Below are positions 8,101 to 13,899 of a stretch of DNA of 13,922 nt, one piece after another. The DNA is from an uncultured Subdoligranulum sp. GTDB taxonomy: Bacteria; Bacillota_A; Clostridia; Oscillospirales; Ruminococcaceae. A program made the translations under genes and the position numbers. Location of the stretch: contig CAAGRN010000062.1 of NCBI GenBank assembly GCA_900772715.1, forward strand, positions 1-13,922, read 5' to 3'. Under the pieces are notes generated by a model. The model had not been told where the DNA came from, did no database searches, and saw only the letters and a list, made by a program, of their open reading frames with translations. Position 1 is the stretch's first letter; each line of letters begins with the position of its first letter.

Positions 8101-8860
8101 GCTGCAGGACGCGAGAATTGCAGATGGACTGCCGCGGGTCGTTGCTGAACAGCCGTGGGCAAAGGTGCTGTCTGCAGTATACGGGGAACTTCAAGGCCGG
8201 ATGCTGGAATATCTGGCAACGGGCATGACGTTCTCGGATGTGGATAACTGTAGCGAGGGAATGCTGGATCAAATGGCAATCTATCTCAAAATCGAATGGT
8301 ACGATTCTGCCGCCGATATTGAGACGAAGCGTAAGCTCGTAAGAACCGCAATTGAAATCCAGCGTTATGCAGGAACGGTAAAGGCTGTTCGTGAACAGGT
8401 GGAGACAATTTACAAAAAAGCCAGAATTGAGGAATGGTTCTCGTATGGGGGGACACCGGGATTCTGGAAACTGTATGTTGACATCACCGACGATCAGGAA
8501 ACATATCACACCGCAGCAGAAATGGAAAAGCTGCTGGGCTACACAAAACGCTGCACTGCTCACCTTGAGCACATCATCTACACCATCGAACCGCATGAAA
8601 GATCGCCCGCCTACATCGCCGCCGTCCCCTGCGGCATGGCGACATCCTGCACCGTAAAGGTCCCCGGTAGGATCAAGCCGCGGGAAGTTGGCGCAAAGGC
8701 GTATGTTGCCGGTGCGGTCGGAAGATCGAAAATGCAGGTTGCCGTGGCGCTGCCCGGTGCCGTTGAAGCAAAGGCAGTGAAAGCACGAGCCTTTACGGCG
8801 GGCACTGTTGAGCGGTCGCACACGGCGATAAACATTGTTATTGGAGGACAGACAACGTGA
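8093..8860 (+). CDS. Tail protein I (gpI family)
   Basis: 255 residues. gpI links baseplate wedges to the fibres. The N-terminal two thirds match the family: VVAEQPWAKVLSAVYGEL near the start, LDQMAIYLKIEWYDSAADIE, and KRKLVRTAIEIQRYAGTVKA followed by VREQVETI. The last is the 'K-R-x-L-I-x-x-x-x-x-x-H-x-x-x-G-T-x-x-A-V' signature (about 80-105), then EEWFSYGG. The C-terminal region (about 170-255) is Ala/Val-rich with repeated 'V-x-A-x-A-x-V-A-G-A-V-x-R-S' phrases (AYVAGAVGRSKM and AFTAGTVERSHT), unlike core gpI, and may be a fibre-docking addition. An in-frame GTG at 8084 is rejected because GGAGG (8080-8084) overlaps it and sits eight bases from ATG 8093. Overlaps gpJ and the fibre gene. 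Confidence 0.85.
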   Translation: MIKLQDARIADGLPRVVAEQPWAKVLSAVYGELQGRMLEYLATGMTFSDVDNCSEGMLDQMAIYLKIEWYDSAADIETKRKLVRTAIEIQRYAGTVKAVREQVETIYKKARIEEWFSYGGTPGFWKLYVDITDDQETYHTAAEMEKLLGYTKRCTAHLEHIIYTIEPHERSPAYIAAVPCGMATSCTVKVPGRIKPREVGAKAYVAGAVGRSKMQVAVALPGAVEAKAVKARAFTAGTVERSHTAINIVIGGQTT

Positions 8861-9984
8861 GTTGGGAAAAATCTAACTACACCGCCGCCGGTGCCGCCCT
8901 GCTGTCGGAATCTCTCTCCGGTGGTGCGCTGGTAATCACCCGCGCTGTGAGCGGCACCGGCACGGCAGACGCAGACCTTTCGGAGGAAACCGGGGTAAGC
9001 GGCGAAACACATGACCTGAAATTGCTGGACATCGAAACTGTTGAAAGCAACGGCGAAACTGCCCGGCGGGTAAAAATCCAGATCACCGGTGCAGATGAAA
9101 CCTACATCATGCATCAGGTGGGCGTTTACGGCAGACTGAACGACGATGCCGAAACACTCCTGTTCATTATGCAGGATGAGCGCGGCGTGGAAGTTCCGTC
9201 TACAAAAGTGAACGGTGATTTTGAAATTGAGTTGTCGGCGCTGCTTGCTGTGTCGAACAAGGCCAATATCAGCATCACCGTAGACCCGCAGATGCAGGCT
9301 CTCGCAAAGATGGTCAGGGCAGAGGTCGAGAAGCACAACAAAGACGCTTCCGCCCATACCGAGGCCATCACCGCCGCCGTCGGCAACGCCATGGAATCCC
9401 TCAAGGAATCTGGGGACGTTGTAAGCGAAGAACAGGTCAAAGCTCTTATCAAGGAGCAGGTGGACGGCGGTACGGGCGGCGGCTACTATGGCTCCTACGA
9501 ACTCACTCTTGCAGCGGACGGGTGGAAGCCCGCCCGCAGCGAGGATGATTACGAAAATGCCGGTGGTATGGATTACTACCAGTGTATCTATGATGCAGAA
9601 CTGTCGGACAGCACCAGTGAGCTTGTACCCGTTGGCGTTGTATCTCCCGGCAGCTTCTATACTACGACCAAAGCGGGTGTCCTGAACGGGTGCGAAACGC
9701 ATGATGGTTTCATCAGATTCTTTTCTCAGCGCATCCCGGAAGCAGACATTCAGGCGACCGTAACCCTGTTCGGGAAAGGAGGTGGTTCGGGTGAAACCGG
9801 TAGCGTAAGCATCGGTCAGGGCTTGAAGCGTGACGCGAGCGGCGCTATTGCCGTCCGCATTGGCGAAGGCCTTGACTTTGACAGCGCAAACGCGCTGACT
9901 GTCCGCAAAGAAACCGTTATGACGAGCGAAGACCTGCTGAACGAGGAAGAAACGCAGCAGGAAATCGTTGATATGCTGAAATAA
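8857..9984 (+). CDS. Tail-collar fibre protein (gpH N-terminal type)
   Basis: 375 residues, first of the fibre genes. Residues 1 to about 150 look like the phage tail-collar fibre domain: NYTAAGAALLSESLSGGALV, ITRAVSGTG, MHQVGVYGRLNDD, ETLLFIMQDERG and KANISITVDPQ are its usual phrases, and this domain anchors fibres to gpI/gpJ. A linker with an AEVEKHNKDASAHTEAI segment (about 155-170) and GGTGGGYYG leads to a second domain (about 210-310) with W...Y and RFFSQRIPEADIQATVTLF. A similar domain occurs in the gene at 10893. The C terminus is acidic (LLNEEETQQEIVDMLK). GTG start overlaps the gpI stop (GTGA) with GGAGG at 8842-8846. Receptor binding by the C-terminal half is inferred. Confidence 0.8.
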   Translation: MSWEKSNYTAAGAALLSESLSGGALVITRAVSGTGTADADLSEETGVSGETHDLKLLDIETVESNGETARRVKIQITGADETYIMHQVGVYGRLNDDAETLLFIMQDERGVEVPSTKVNGDFEIELSALLAVSNKANISITVDPQMQALAKMVRAEVEKHNKDASAHTEAITAAVGNAMESLKESGDVVSEEQVKALIKEQVDGGTGGGYYGSYELTLAADGWKPARSEDDYENAGGMDYYQCIYDAELSDSTSELVPVGVVSPGSFYTTTKAGVLNGCETHDGFIRFFSQRIPEADIQATVTLFGKGGGSGETGSVSIGQGLKRDASGAIAVRIGEGLDFDSANALTVRKETVMTSEDLLNEEETQQEIVDMLK

Positions 9985-10002
9985 TTTTAGGAGGACACTA
10001 CT

Positions 10003-10872
10003 ATGTCTAAGCAGATTTCTACCAAGACCACCATCCGCAACCTGACCGCCGAGATCAAGAAGACCTTCGTCAAGAAGGACGCTTTCACCCCGGTCGAGAC
10101 CGCTGCCAACGCCGCCATTAAGGCCGTGAAGGTGACCGGTAACACCGTCAACTTCTACACCAACACCGGCATGACCGGCGCAGCTGCTTTCTCCATGGAC
10201 TTCCCGACCGAGATGTTCCTCGACCAGACCAAGACCGCGTTCGTCGGCAAGTTCAAGTTCTCCGACACCACCTATCCCGGCGCCACCGACCCCAAGCTGG
10301 ACGGCAAGCCGGTCATGGTTCTGGCCGTCAAGGGTGAGAACCCCGACAGCTGCACCTACTCTTTCCTGAACATGGCTGCTCTGGTCGATACCTACGCCGC
10401 AAAGACCACCGGCAAGGATGCATCCACCACCGTTACCATCGCTGGTTATGAGGTGGATGTCAAGGTCAATGTTTCCGCTGCTGTCGGCAACGCCCTGATT
10501 CTGAAGGATGATGGTCTGTATGTTCCCACCCCTAAGGAAGTGGACATCTCCGGCAAGGCCGATAAGGCCACCGGTGCCACCACCGGCAACTTTGCTGCAC
10601 TGGATGGCGAGGGCAATCTGACCGACAGCGGTAAGAAGCCTGCCGACTTCGTGGCTGCTGAGACCGGCAAGCGCCTGATGACCGATGCCGAGGGCGAAAA
10701 GCTGGCCGGTGTCTCTGAGGGCGCAACCAAGACTGCCGCCAGCTCCACCAACGGCAATGTGAACATCGACGGCAAGGAAGTCGTCGTGTACGCCGAGCCG
10801 GAGAATGTTCTGCACGACGAGGATGTGGAGGACTTCTCCGCGGAGGAGATCGCCACTCTGCTGGCTGACTAA
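10003..10872 (+). CDS. Putative tail fibre / structural protein with extreme codon bias
   Basis: 289 residues; no firm family. The N terminus is basic and Thr-rich (KTTIRNLTAEIKKTFVKK). A beta-rich middle (about 40-165) precedes a phrase seen in many phage fibres, GKADKATGATTGNFAALDGE followed by GNLTDSGKKPADF (about 187-219), then GKRLMTDAEGEKLAGVSEGA, another common fibre phrase. The tail is acidic (DEDVEDFSAEEIATLL), like that of the preceding fibre gene. All 27 Lys codons are AAG and most Thr, Gly and Ala codons end in C, unlike the flanking genes, pointing to high expression. It has its own strong AGGAGG (9989-9994), eight bases from the ATG. No signal peptide or membrane segment. Role as a fibre, fibre-tip or decoration protein is inferred from phrases and position. 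Confidence 0.7.
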   Translation: MSKQISTKTTIRNLTAEIKKTFVKKDAFTPVETAANAAIKAVKVTGNTVNFYTNTGMTGAAAFSMDFPTEMFLDQTKTAFVGKFKFSDTTYPGATDPKLDGKPVMVLAVKGENPDSCTYSFLNMAALVDTYAAKTTGKDASTTVTIAGYEVDVKVNVSAAVGNALILKDDGLYVPTPKEVDISGKADKATGATTGNFAALDGEGNLTDSGKKPADFVAAETGKRLMTDAEGEKLAGVSEGATKTAASSTNGNVNIDGKEVVVYAEPENVLHDEDVEDFSAEEIATLLAD

Positions 10873-10892
10873 GACATGAGGAGGTAAGCTCT

Positions 10893-11342
10893 ATGGCAAA
10901 AGCGAAGATCAAAACGCTTTTAGGCACAGGGCTTGCCGCGCTTTGCAGCCACATCAAGCAGTGCAACACCGCACTCGGAGACCTTTCCGAAGCAACTGCA
11001 AACGGATTCGAGGAAACTGATGACATTCTGCACGAAAAGCAGGATGTCACGGCTGCGGTGTCTTTTACGATTCCGGTCGATGGCTGGGGCGAAGATGATT
11101 CTTCCCCCGGCTATTTTTATTGTGACATCCCTATTGCGGGCCTGTTGGCTACCGACATTGTGGATGTTACGGTACTGCCGGAATTTTACGATGTGGCGGG
11201 TGCGGTGGGCTTTATTGCGACCGAAAGCCTCGAAGGAAAGCTGCGGCTGAGGGCCGCCAAAGCTCCGACCGAGAAAATTTCTGCACAGTATCACATTACA
11301 AGCACCGTGAAATACACGGATGCACAGGAAGGGGGAACCTAA
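10893..11342 (+). CDS. Small phage structural protein, probable fibre accessory
   Basis: 149 residues, function not recognised. Residues 1 to about 50 look helical (KTLLGTGLAALCSHIKQCN, then LSEATANGFEETDDILHEKQ). Residues about 55-145 are beta-rich with VSFTIPVDGWGEDDS, YFYCDIPIAGLLATDIVDV, GFIATESLEGKLRLRAAKAP and ISAQYHITSTV. That second part aligns by eye with residues about 210-310 of the fibre protein at 8857: a Trp after a short strand, a Tyr-rich strand, a D/E-V-x-V turn, then 'R-x-x-A/S-x-x-x-P-x-x-x-I-x-A'. It is therefore probably a free-standing copy of a fibre domain. GAGGAGG at 10878-10884 precedes the ATG by eight bases. It lies between two fibre-like genes. Confidence 0.65.
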   Translation: MAKAKIKTLLGTGLAALCSHIKQCNTALGDLSEATANGFEETDDILHEKQDVTAAVSFTIPVDGWGEDDSSPGYFYCDIPIAGLLATDIVDVTVLPEFYDVAGAVGFIATESLEGKLRLRAAKAPTEKISAQYHITSTVKYTDAQEGGT

Positions 11343-11729
11343 ATGGCATACGGTTCTTTTAACGCAGGCCCCGGCAAGGCGCCGGATGAAGATGTTGTCC
11401 GCACTGACCAGATCGGCATTCCGGGCGGCATTGCTACGCTGGATGCAGACGGCCACCTGACCGAGAGCCAGCGGTGGGAAGTGGACGGCTACAAAAAGGC
11501 CGAGACCGACCAGCGCATCAGCGCGGCGGTAGATGCCCACAACGAAGCGGCCAACGCCCACGGCGACATCCGCGCCAGCGTGGCAGCGATGAATGCCAGC
11601 GTCAAGGCCATTGAGCTGAAGTTCGGCACGAACGTCACGAAAAACCCGTTTTCTGCCACGTTCGGCAGTCTGGACGGCCTGACCGTGACCGGCGTGCACA
11701 ACGCCGAGCAGGCAAGGGTGGAGTTCTGA
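11343..11729 (+). CDS. Small fibre-like phage protein
   Basis: 128 residues, not recognised as a named family. It contains GGIATLDADGHLTESQR (about 29-45), the short 'G-x-A-x-L-D-x-x-G-x-L' repeat phrase found in phage tail fibres, and a predicted helical middle (TDQRISAAVDAHNEAANAHG, about 55-75) that could form a trimeric coiled coil. The C terminus is NPFSATFGSLDGLTVTGVHN, then a short tail ending RVEF. The ATG follows the previous stop directly (TAA ATG) with GGAAGGGGG upstream, so it is coupled to the gene before it. It ends two bases before avd. Best guess is a short fibre or fibre-connector; the sequence does not decide this. Confidence 0.65.
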   Translation: MAYGSFNAGPGKAPDEDVVRTDQIGIPGGIATLDADGHLTESQRWEVDGYKKAETDQRISAAVDAHNEAANAHGDIRASVAAMNASVKAIELKFGTNVTKNPFSATFGSLDGLTVTGVHNAEQARVEF

Positions 11730-11731
11730 CG

Positions 11732-12307
11732 ATGGCTGAAATGTTCAAGGTCGGCGCGAATGCGCGGGAGCTGTTGCGCTACACTCAGAGGGCAACCCGC
11801 ATTGTCACCGACGACATCAGCCGGAGCGATGCCCGGAAGATCATCCAGAAAGTCGCAGCGCTCGAAGATGTGCGCGACATCCAGAAGGTGTGCGGCACTG
11901 CCGTCCATGCACTCGACACACGGGACAGAGAGGGCTTTTCCAAGAGCACTTTCCGGCTGTATGGTGAGGGCATCCGGCTGACCGCCCGGCAAATCCTGCT
12001 GGATGCACACGCGGCGAACAATGTCAATTTCCAGACCGACTACGACAAGCGCATCGAGAAGATCGGCGCGGTCGTGGACAGCTGCTCTCTGCTGCTGGAA
12101 TACCTGACCATCTGCACGGAGGAAGGTATCATCAGCGCGAAGAAAGCCGGTATCTGGACAAAGAAGGTCACGGACGTAAAATACCCGGCGATGAAGTGGC
12201 TCACGTCGGAACGCGGACGTGCCGAAAAACTCCGGGCAGAAGCGGAACGGAAACGGCTGGCCGAACAGGCTGCCGCCCTGAAAGCTGTCCTTTACCCGGA
12301 ACCGTAA
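11732..12307 (+). CDS. avd: DGR accessory variability determinant (Avd)
   Basis: 191 residues. Avd proteins are basic four-helix bundles that pentamerise, bind the DGR reverse transcriptase and RNA and are needed for mutagenic homing (established in Bordetella phage BPP-1). Recognised by the N-terminal FKVGANARELLRYTQRAT, then helices including FRLYGEGIRLTARQILLDAH (about 73-92) followed by AANNVNF, the cysteine/leucine-rich third helix VVDSCSLLLEYLTICTEEGI (about 114-133), and KKAGIWTKKVTDVKYPAMKW (about 137-156), which match gut Avd proteins. About 30 extra charged residues follow (SERGRAEKLRAEAERKRLAE, then a short tail ending YPEP), making it longer than the 128-residue BPP-1 Avd. It precedes the TR and RT on the same strand, and starts two bases after the previous gene, with GGTGGAG inside that gene as ribosome site. 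Confidence 0.88.
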   Translation: MAEMFKVGANARELLRYTQRATRIVTDDISRSDARKIIQKVAALEDVRDIQKVCGTAVHALDTRDREGFSKSTFRLYGEGIRLTARQILLDAHAANNVNFQTDYDKRIEKIGAVVDSCSLLLEYLTICTEEGIISAKKAGIWTKKVTDVKYPAMKWLTSERGRAEKLRAEAERKRLAEQAAALKAVLYPEP

Positions 12308-12320
12308 ACGCACAGCGGGC

Positions 12321-12346
12321 AACCGCTTTGCATAAAGGGTGCGGTT
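12321..12346 (+). other. Hairpin between avd and the TR (leader stem or weak terminator)
   Basis: AACCGC (12321-12326) pairs with GCGGTT (12341-12346); inside, TTT pairs with AAA around a GCAT loop, leaving a GGGT bulge. It is followed by the T-rich TTTGTTTGTCTG overlapping the stem end, so it resembles a weak intrinsic terminator after avd, but the T-run is broken and the RT downstream must still be transcribed. A 5' structural element of the DGR RNA is equally possible. Confidence 0.5.
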
Positions 12347-12352
12347 TGTTTG

Positions 12353-12502
12353 TCTGACGCTGCCATTTGGTGGCTGCGCTCTCCGAACACCAACAATAAC
12401 AACAACGTCTGGAACGTCAACACCGATGGCTCCAACAACAACAACTGGTACAACAACTCCTATGGTGTTCGCCCCGCTCTGATGGAACCGTGTGACGAGT
12501 AG
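12353..12502 (+). repeat. DGR template repeat (TR), adenine-rich
   Basis: Read on the + strand in one frame this stretch gives AAIWWLRSP, then NTNNNNNVWNVNTDGS, then NNNNWYNNSY, then GVRPALMEPCDE and a TAG (12500-12502). The core 12386-12463 has 33 adenines in 78 bases, with 13 AAC and one AAT codon; AAC codons are the DGR hallmark because adenine-specific errors at their first two positions yield up to 15 amino acids and never a stop. WWLRSP and GVRPAL are the conserved ends of the variable C-terminal segment in C-type-lectin/formylglycine-enzyme-fold DGR targets. There is no start codon or ribosome site, so it is a template, not a gene. The boundaries are approximate because the paired variable repeat lies outside the window; the adenine-poor end (about 12464-12502) would contain the homing-initiation (IMH-like) part. 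Confidence 0.92.
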
Positions 12503-12548
12503 GCATAAGCTGAAAGCAGTGCGCCCATCAAAGGAAACCGCATCCTGT

Positions 12549-12570
12549 CGCTTGCCGATGCAGGCAAGTG
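12549..12570 (+). other. Spacer hairpin 1 of the DGR RNA
   Basis: CGCTTGCC pairs with GGCAAGTG around a GATGCA loop: six perfect pairs (CTTGCC/GGCAAG) extended by a G-T and a C-G pair. It lies 47 bases after the TR, with no following T-run, so it is not an intrinsic terminator. Confidence 0.65.
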
Positions 12571-12589
12571 ATAAATACATCCCGCTGAG

Positions 12590-12618
12590 GTGGGCCATCC
12601 CTGCCGGATGCAGCCCAC
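12590..12618 (+). other. Spacer hairpin 2 of the DGR RNA, just upstream of the RT
   Basis: GTGGGC (12590-12595) pairs with GCCCAC (12613-12618) and continues directly with CATCC/GGATG (12596-12600 with 12606-12610) around a CTGCC loop, leaving only a CA bulge: 11 pairs in 29 bases, GC-rich. No T-run follows. It ends about 20 bases before the RT ribosome site and may also influence RT translation. Confidence 0.7.
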
Positions 12619-12649
12619 TACCGCAGCAGCGAACCAGCGGAGGGTAATT

Positions 12650-13879
12650 TTGACATACGAAGAACTGTGCAGCTTTGAGGTACTTTACAGAGCCTACCTT
12701 GAAGCCCGGAAGGGAAAGCGCAGTAAGAGCAAAACAATCGAGTACGAAGCGCAGGCGCTGGCCTGCACGGAAAAGCTGTCCCGCAAGCTGGCTGTGCGTG
12801 ATGTACGCCAGCCGGGCGGCGACATCCGGCAGCAGATATGCTATGTGCCAAGTAAGTTTGAGGTCTTTGCCGTCTATGAGCCGAAGCGCCGCATGGTACA
12901 CGCCCCCGCATTTGTGGACAAGGTGGTGCTGCACGCGCTGGTCGATAACATCCTGTATGATGCTCTGACAAAGAGCTTTATCCGGGACAGCCACGCAAGC
13001 CAGACCGGCAAAGGCACAGACGACGGCCTGATGCGCCTGAAAACACACATGGTGGACTATTACCGCCGTGAGAGCCACGGCGCGGACGGCTGGGTGCTGA
13101 AAGGCGATGTGCGGCATTTCTTTGCCAGCATCGACCACCGGAAGTTAAAACGCAAGCTCAAGGCCGTGCTGGACAAGCGCGGCGTTGACCCGCGTGTCTA
13201 TGAGCTGCTTTGCATCTACATCGACGTGATGGAGGACGGCTTGCCGCTGGGCTACCAGACGAGCCAGCTCTTTGCGCTGATGTTTTTGGATGAGTTCGAC
13301 CACATCATCAAAGAAATGTACCGCATCAAATACTATGGCCGATACATGGATGATTTCTATATCATCTGTTCGGACAAGAAGAAATTGCAGTGCATTCTCC
13401 GGGATGTTCGGGCGCTCATGGACAGTTACGGCCTTGAGCTGAACCAGAAAACCGCCATCTTCCCGCTGCGGAACGGTATTGATTTTCTGGGATTCCATAG
13501 CTACCTGACCGACACCGGTGCTGTCATCCAAAAGCTGCGCCGGGATAGCTCCAAGCGGATGAAGAACAAGATCAAGTATTGGGAGACGGCATACCCCGCA
13601 GGCGAAGCGACCAAGCAGGAAATCCTGCTGAGCTTTGATGCGTGGGATGCCCATGCCGCCCATGGCGATACTTACTCTTTACGCCGCAAGTACGCTGACC
13701 GGCTCGAAAAATTGCTTGAGTGCAAAATCCCTATCCATCGAAAAATCAACTCGAACAAACTTGCGCGTGACAGACGGCGGGCGAGGCAATGCCGCTGCAT
13801 CTACAAGAAGCAGCACAAAGCCCTGTCCCTCTCTGTATCGCAGAACACGCGGCCTGCGGAGATCATGCCGTGGGCCTGA
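12650..13879 (+). CDS. DGR reverse transcriptase
   Basis: 409 residues; copies the TR RNA into cDNA with errors at adenines for transfer to the target gene. The palm domain shows WVLKGDVRHFFASID (first catalytic Asp, about residue 153), LPLGYQTSQLFALMFLDEFD (about 198-217) and RYMDDFYIIC with YMDD at 232-235 (catalytic Asp 234/235), followed by GIDFLGFHSYLT. The 'L-P-L-G-x-x-T-S-Q' motif with SQ at 205-206 is the DGR-type motif 4, where group II intron RTs have QG. RDSHASQTGKGTDDGL is the motif 2 region. All catalytic residues are present and the frame is intact. Start: TTG at 12650 with GGAGGG at 12639-12644 gives the family N terminus TYEELCSFEVLYRAY; the in-frame GTG at 12590 falls in a hairpin without a ribosome site. 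The C-terminal 60 residues are very basic (KLARDRRRARQCRCIYKKQ), suited to RNA binding. Confidence 0.95.
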   Translation: MTYEELCSFEVLYRAYLEARKGKRSKSKTIEYEAQALACTEKLSRKLAVRDVRQPGGDIRQQICYVPSKFEVFAVYEPKRRMVHAPAFVDKVVLHALVDNILYDALTKSFIRDSHASQTGKGTDDGLMRLKTHMVDYYRRESHGADGWVLKGDVRHFFASIDHRKLKRKLKAVLDKRGVDPRVYELLCIYIDVMEDGLPLGYQTSQLFALMFLDEFDHIIKEMYRIKYYGRYMDDFYIICSDKKKLQCILRDVRALMDSYGLELNQKTAIFPLRNGIDFLGFHSYLTDTGAVIQKLRRDSSKRMKNKIKYWETAYPAGEATKQEILLSFDAWDAHAAHGDTYSLRRKYADRLEKLLECKIPIHRKINSNKLARDRRRARQCRCIYKKQHKALSLSVSQNTRPAEIMPWA

Positions 13880-13899
13880 ACGAAAACAAGGAGGTAACA

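Larger units (their letters stand above)
12308..12649 (+). ncRNA. DGR RNA region: leader hairpin, template repeat and structured spacer
   Basis: The 342 bases between avd and the RT contain no convincing gene and have the layout of a DGR RNA: a leader with a hairpin (12321-12346), the adenine-rich TR, and a 147-base spacer (12503-12649) rich in stable stems (12549-12570 and 12590-12618). In BPP-1 the TR 3' part plus a roughly 140-base spacer before the RT folds, is bound by RT-Avd and primes cDNA synthesis from within itself; the length and stem content here match that plan. The exact 5' and 3' ends are not visible from sequence. It is transcribed with avd and RT, or from a promoter not recognised here. 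Confidence 0.75.

Noticed and set aside
8611..10815. Very long antisense open frame (734 codons) across the fibre genes
   Set aside because: It is a shadow of the strongly biased sense codons. It crosses three well-supported + strand genes, is rich in His/Gly/Val without a recognisable domain, and has no ribosome site or neighbouring - strand gene.
12353..12502. TR as a short Asn-rich gene, or as a simple CAA-type microsatellite
   Set aside because: There is no start codon or ribosome site; the AAC codons are interrupted in a protein-like pattern and flanked by conserved WWLRSP and GVRPAL coding sequence, next to avd and RT. A template repeat explains all of this.
12549..12618. Spacer hairpins as Rho-independent terminators
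   Set aside because: Neither stem is followed by a T-run, and the RT must be transcribed through them.
12590..12649. GTG at 12590 as the RT start (20 extra residues)
   Set aside because: It has no good ribosome site and its first codons form one arm of the 12590-12618 hairpin. TTG at 12650 has GGAGGG at the right spacing and gives the usual family N terminus.
11489..13138. Antisense open frame of 549 codons across avd, TR and RT
   Set aside because: It overlaps three DGR parts clearly supported on the + strand, and no domain is recognisable in it.
12650..13879. RT as a group II intron maturase or retron
   Set aside because: No intron domain V or maturase/HNH domain is visible. The SQ motif, adjacent avd and adenine-rich TR indicate a DGR.
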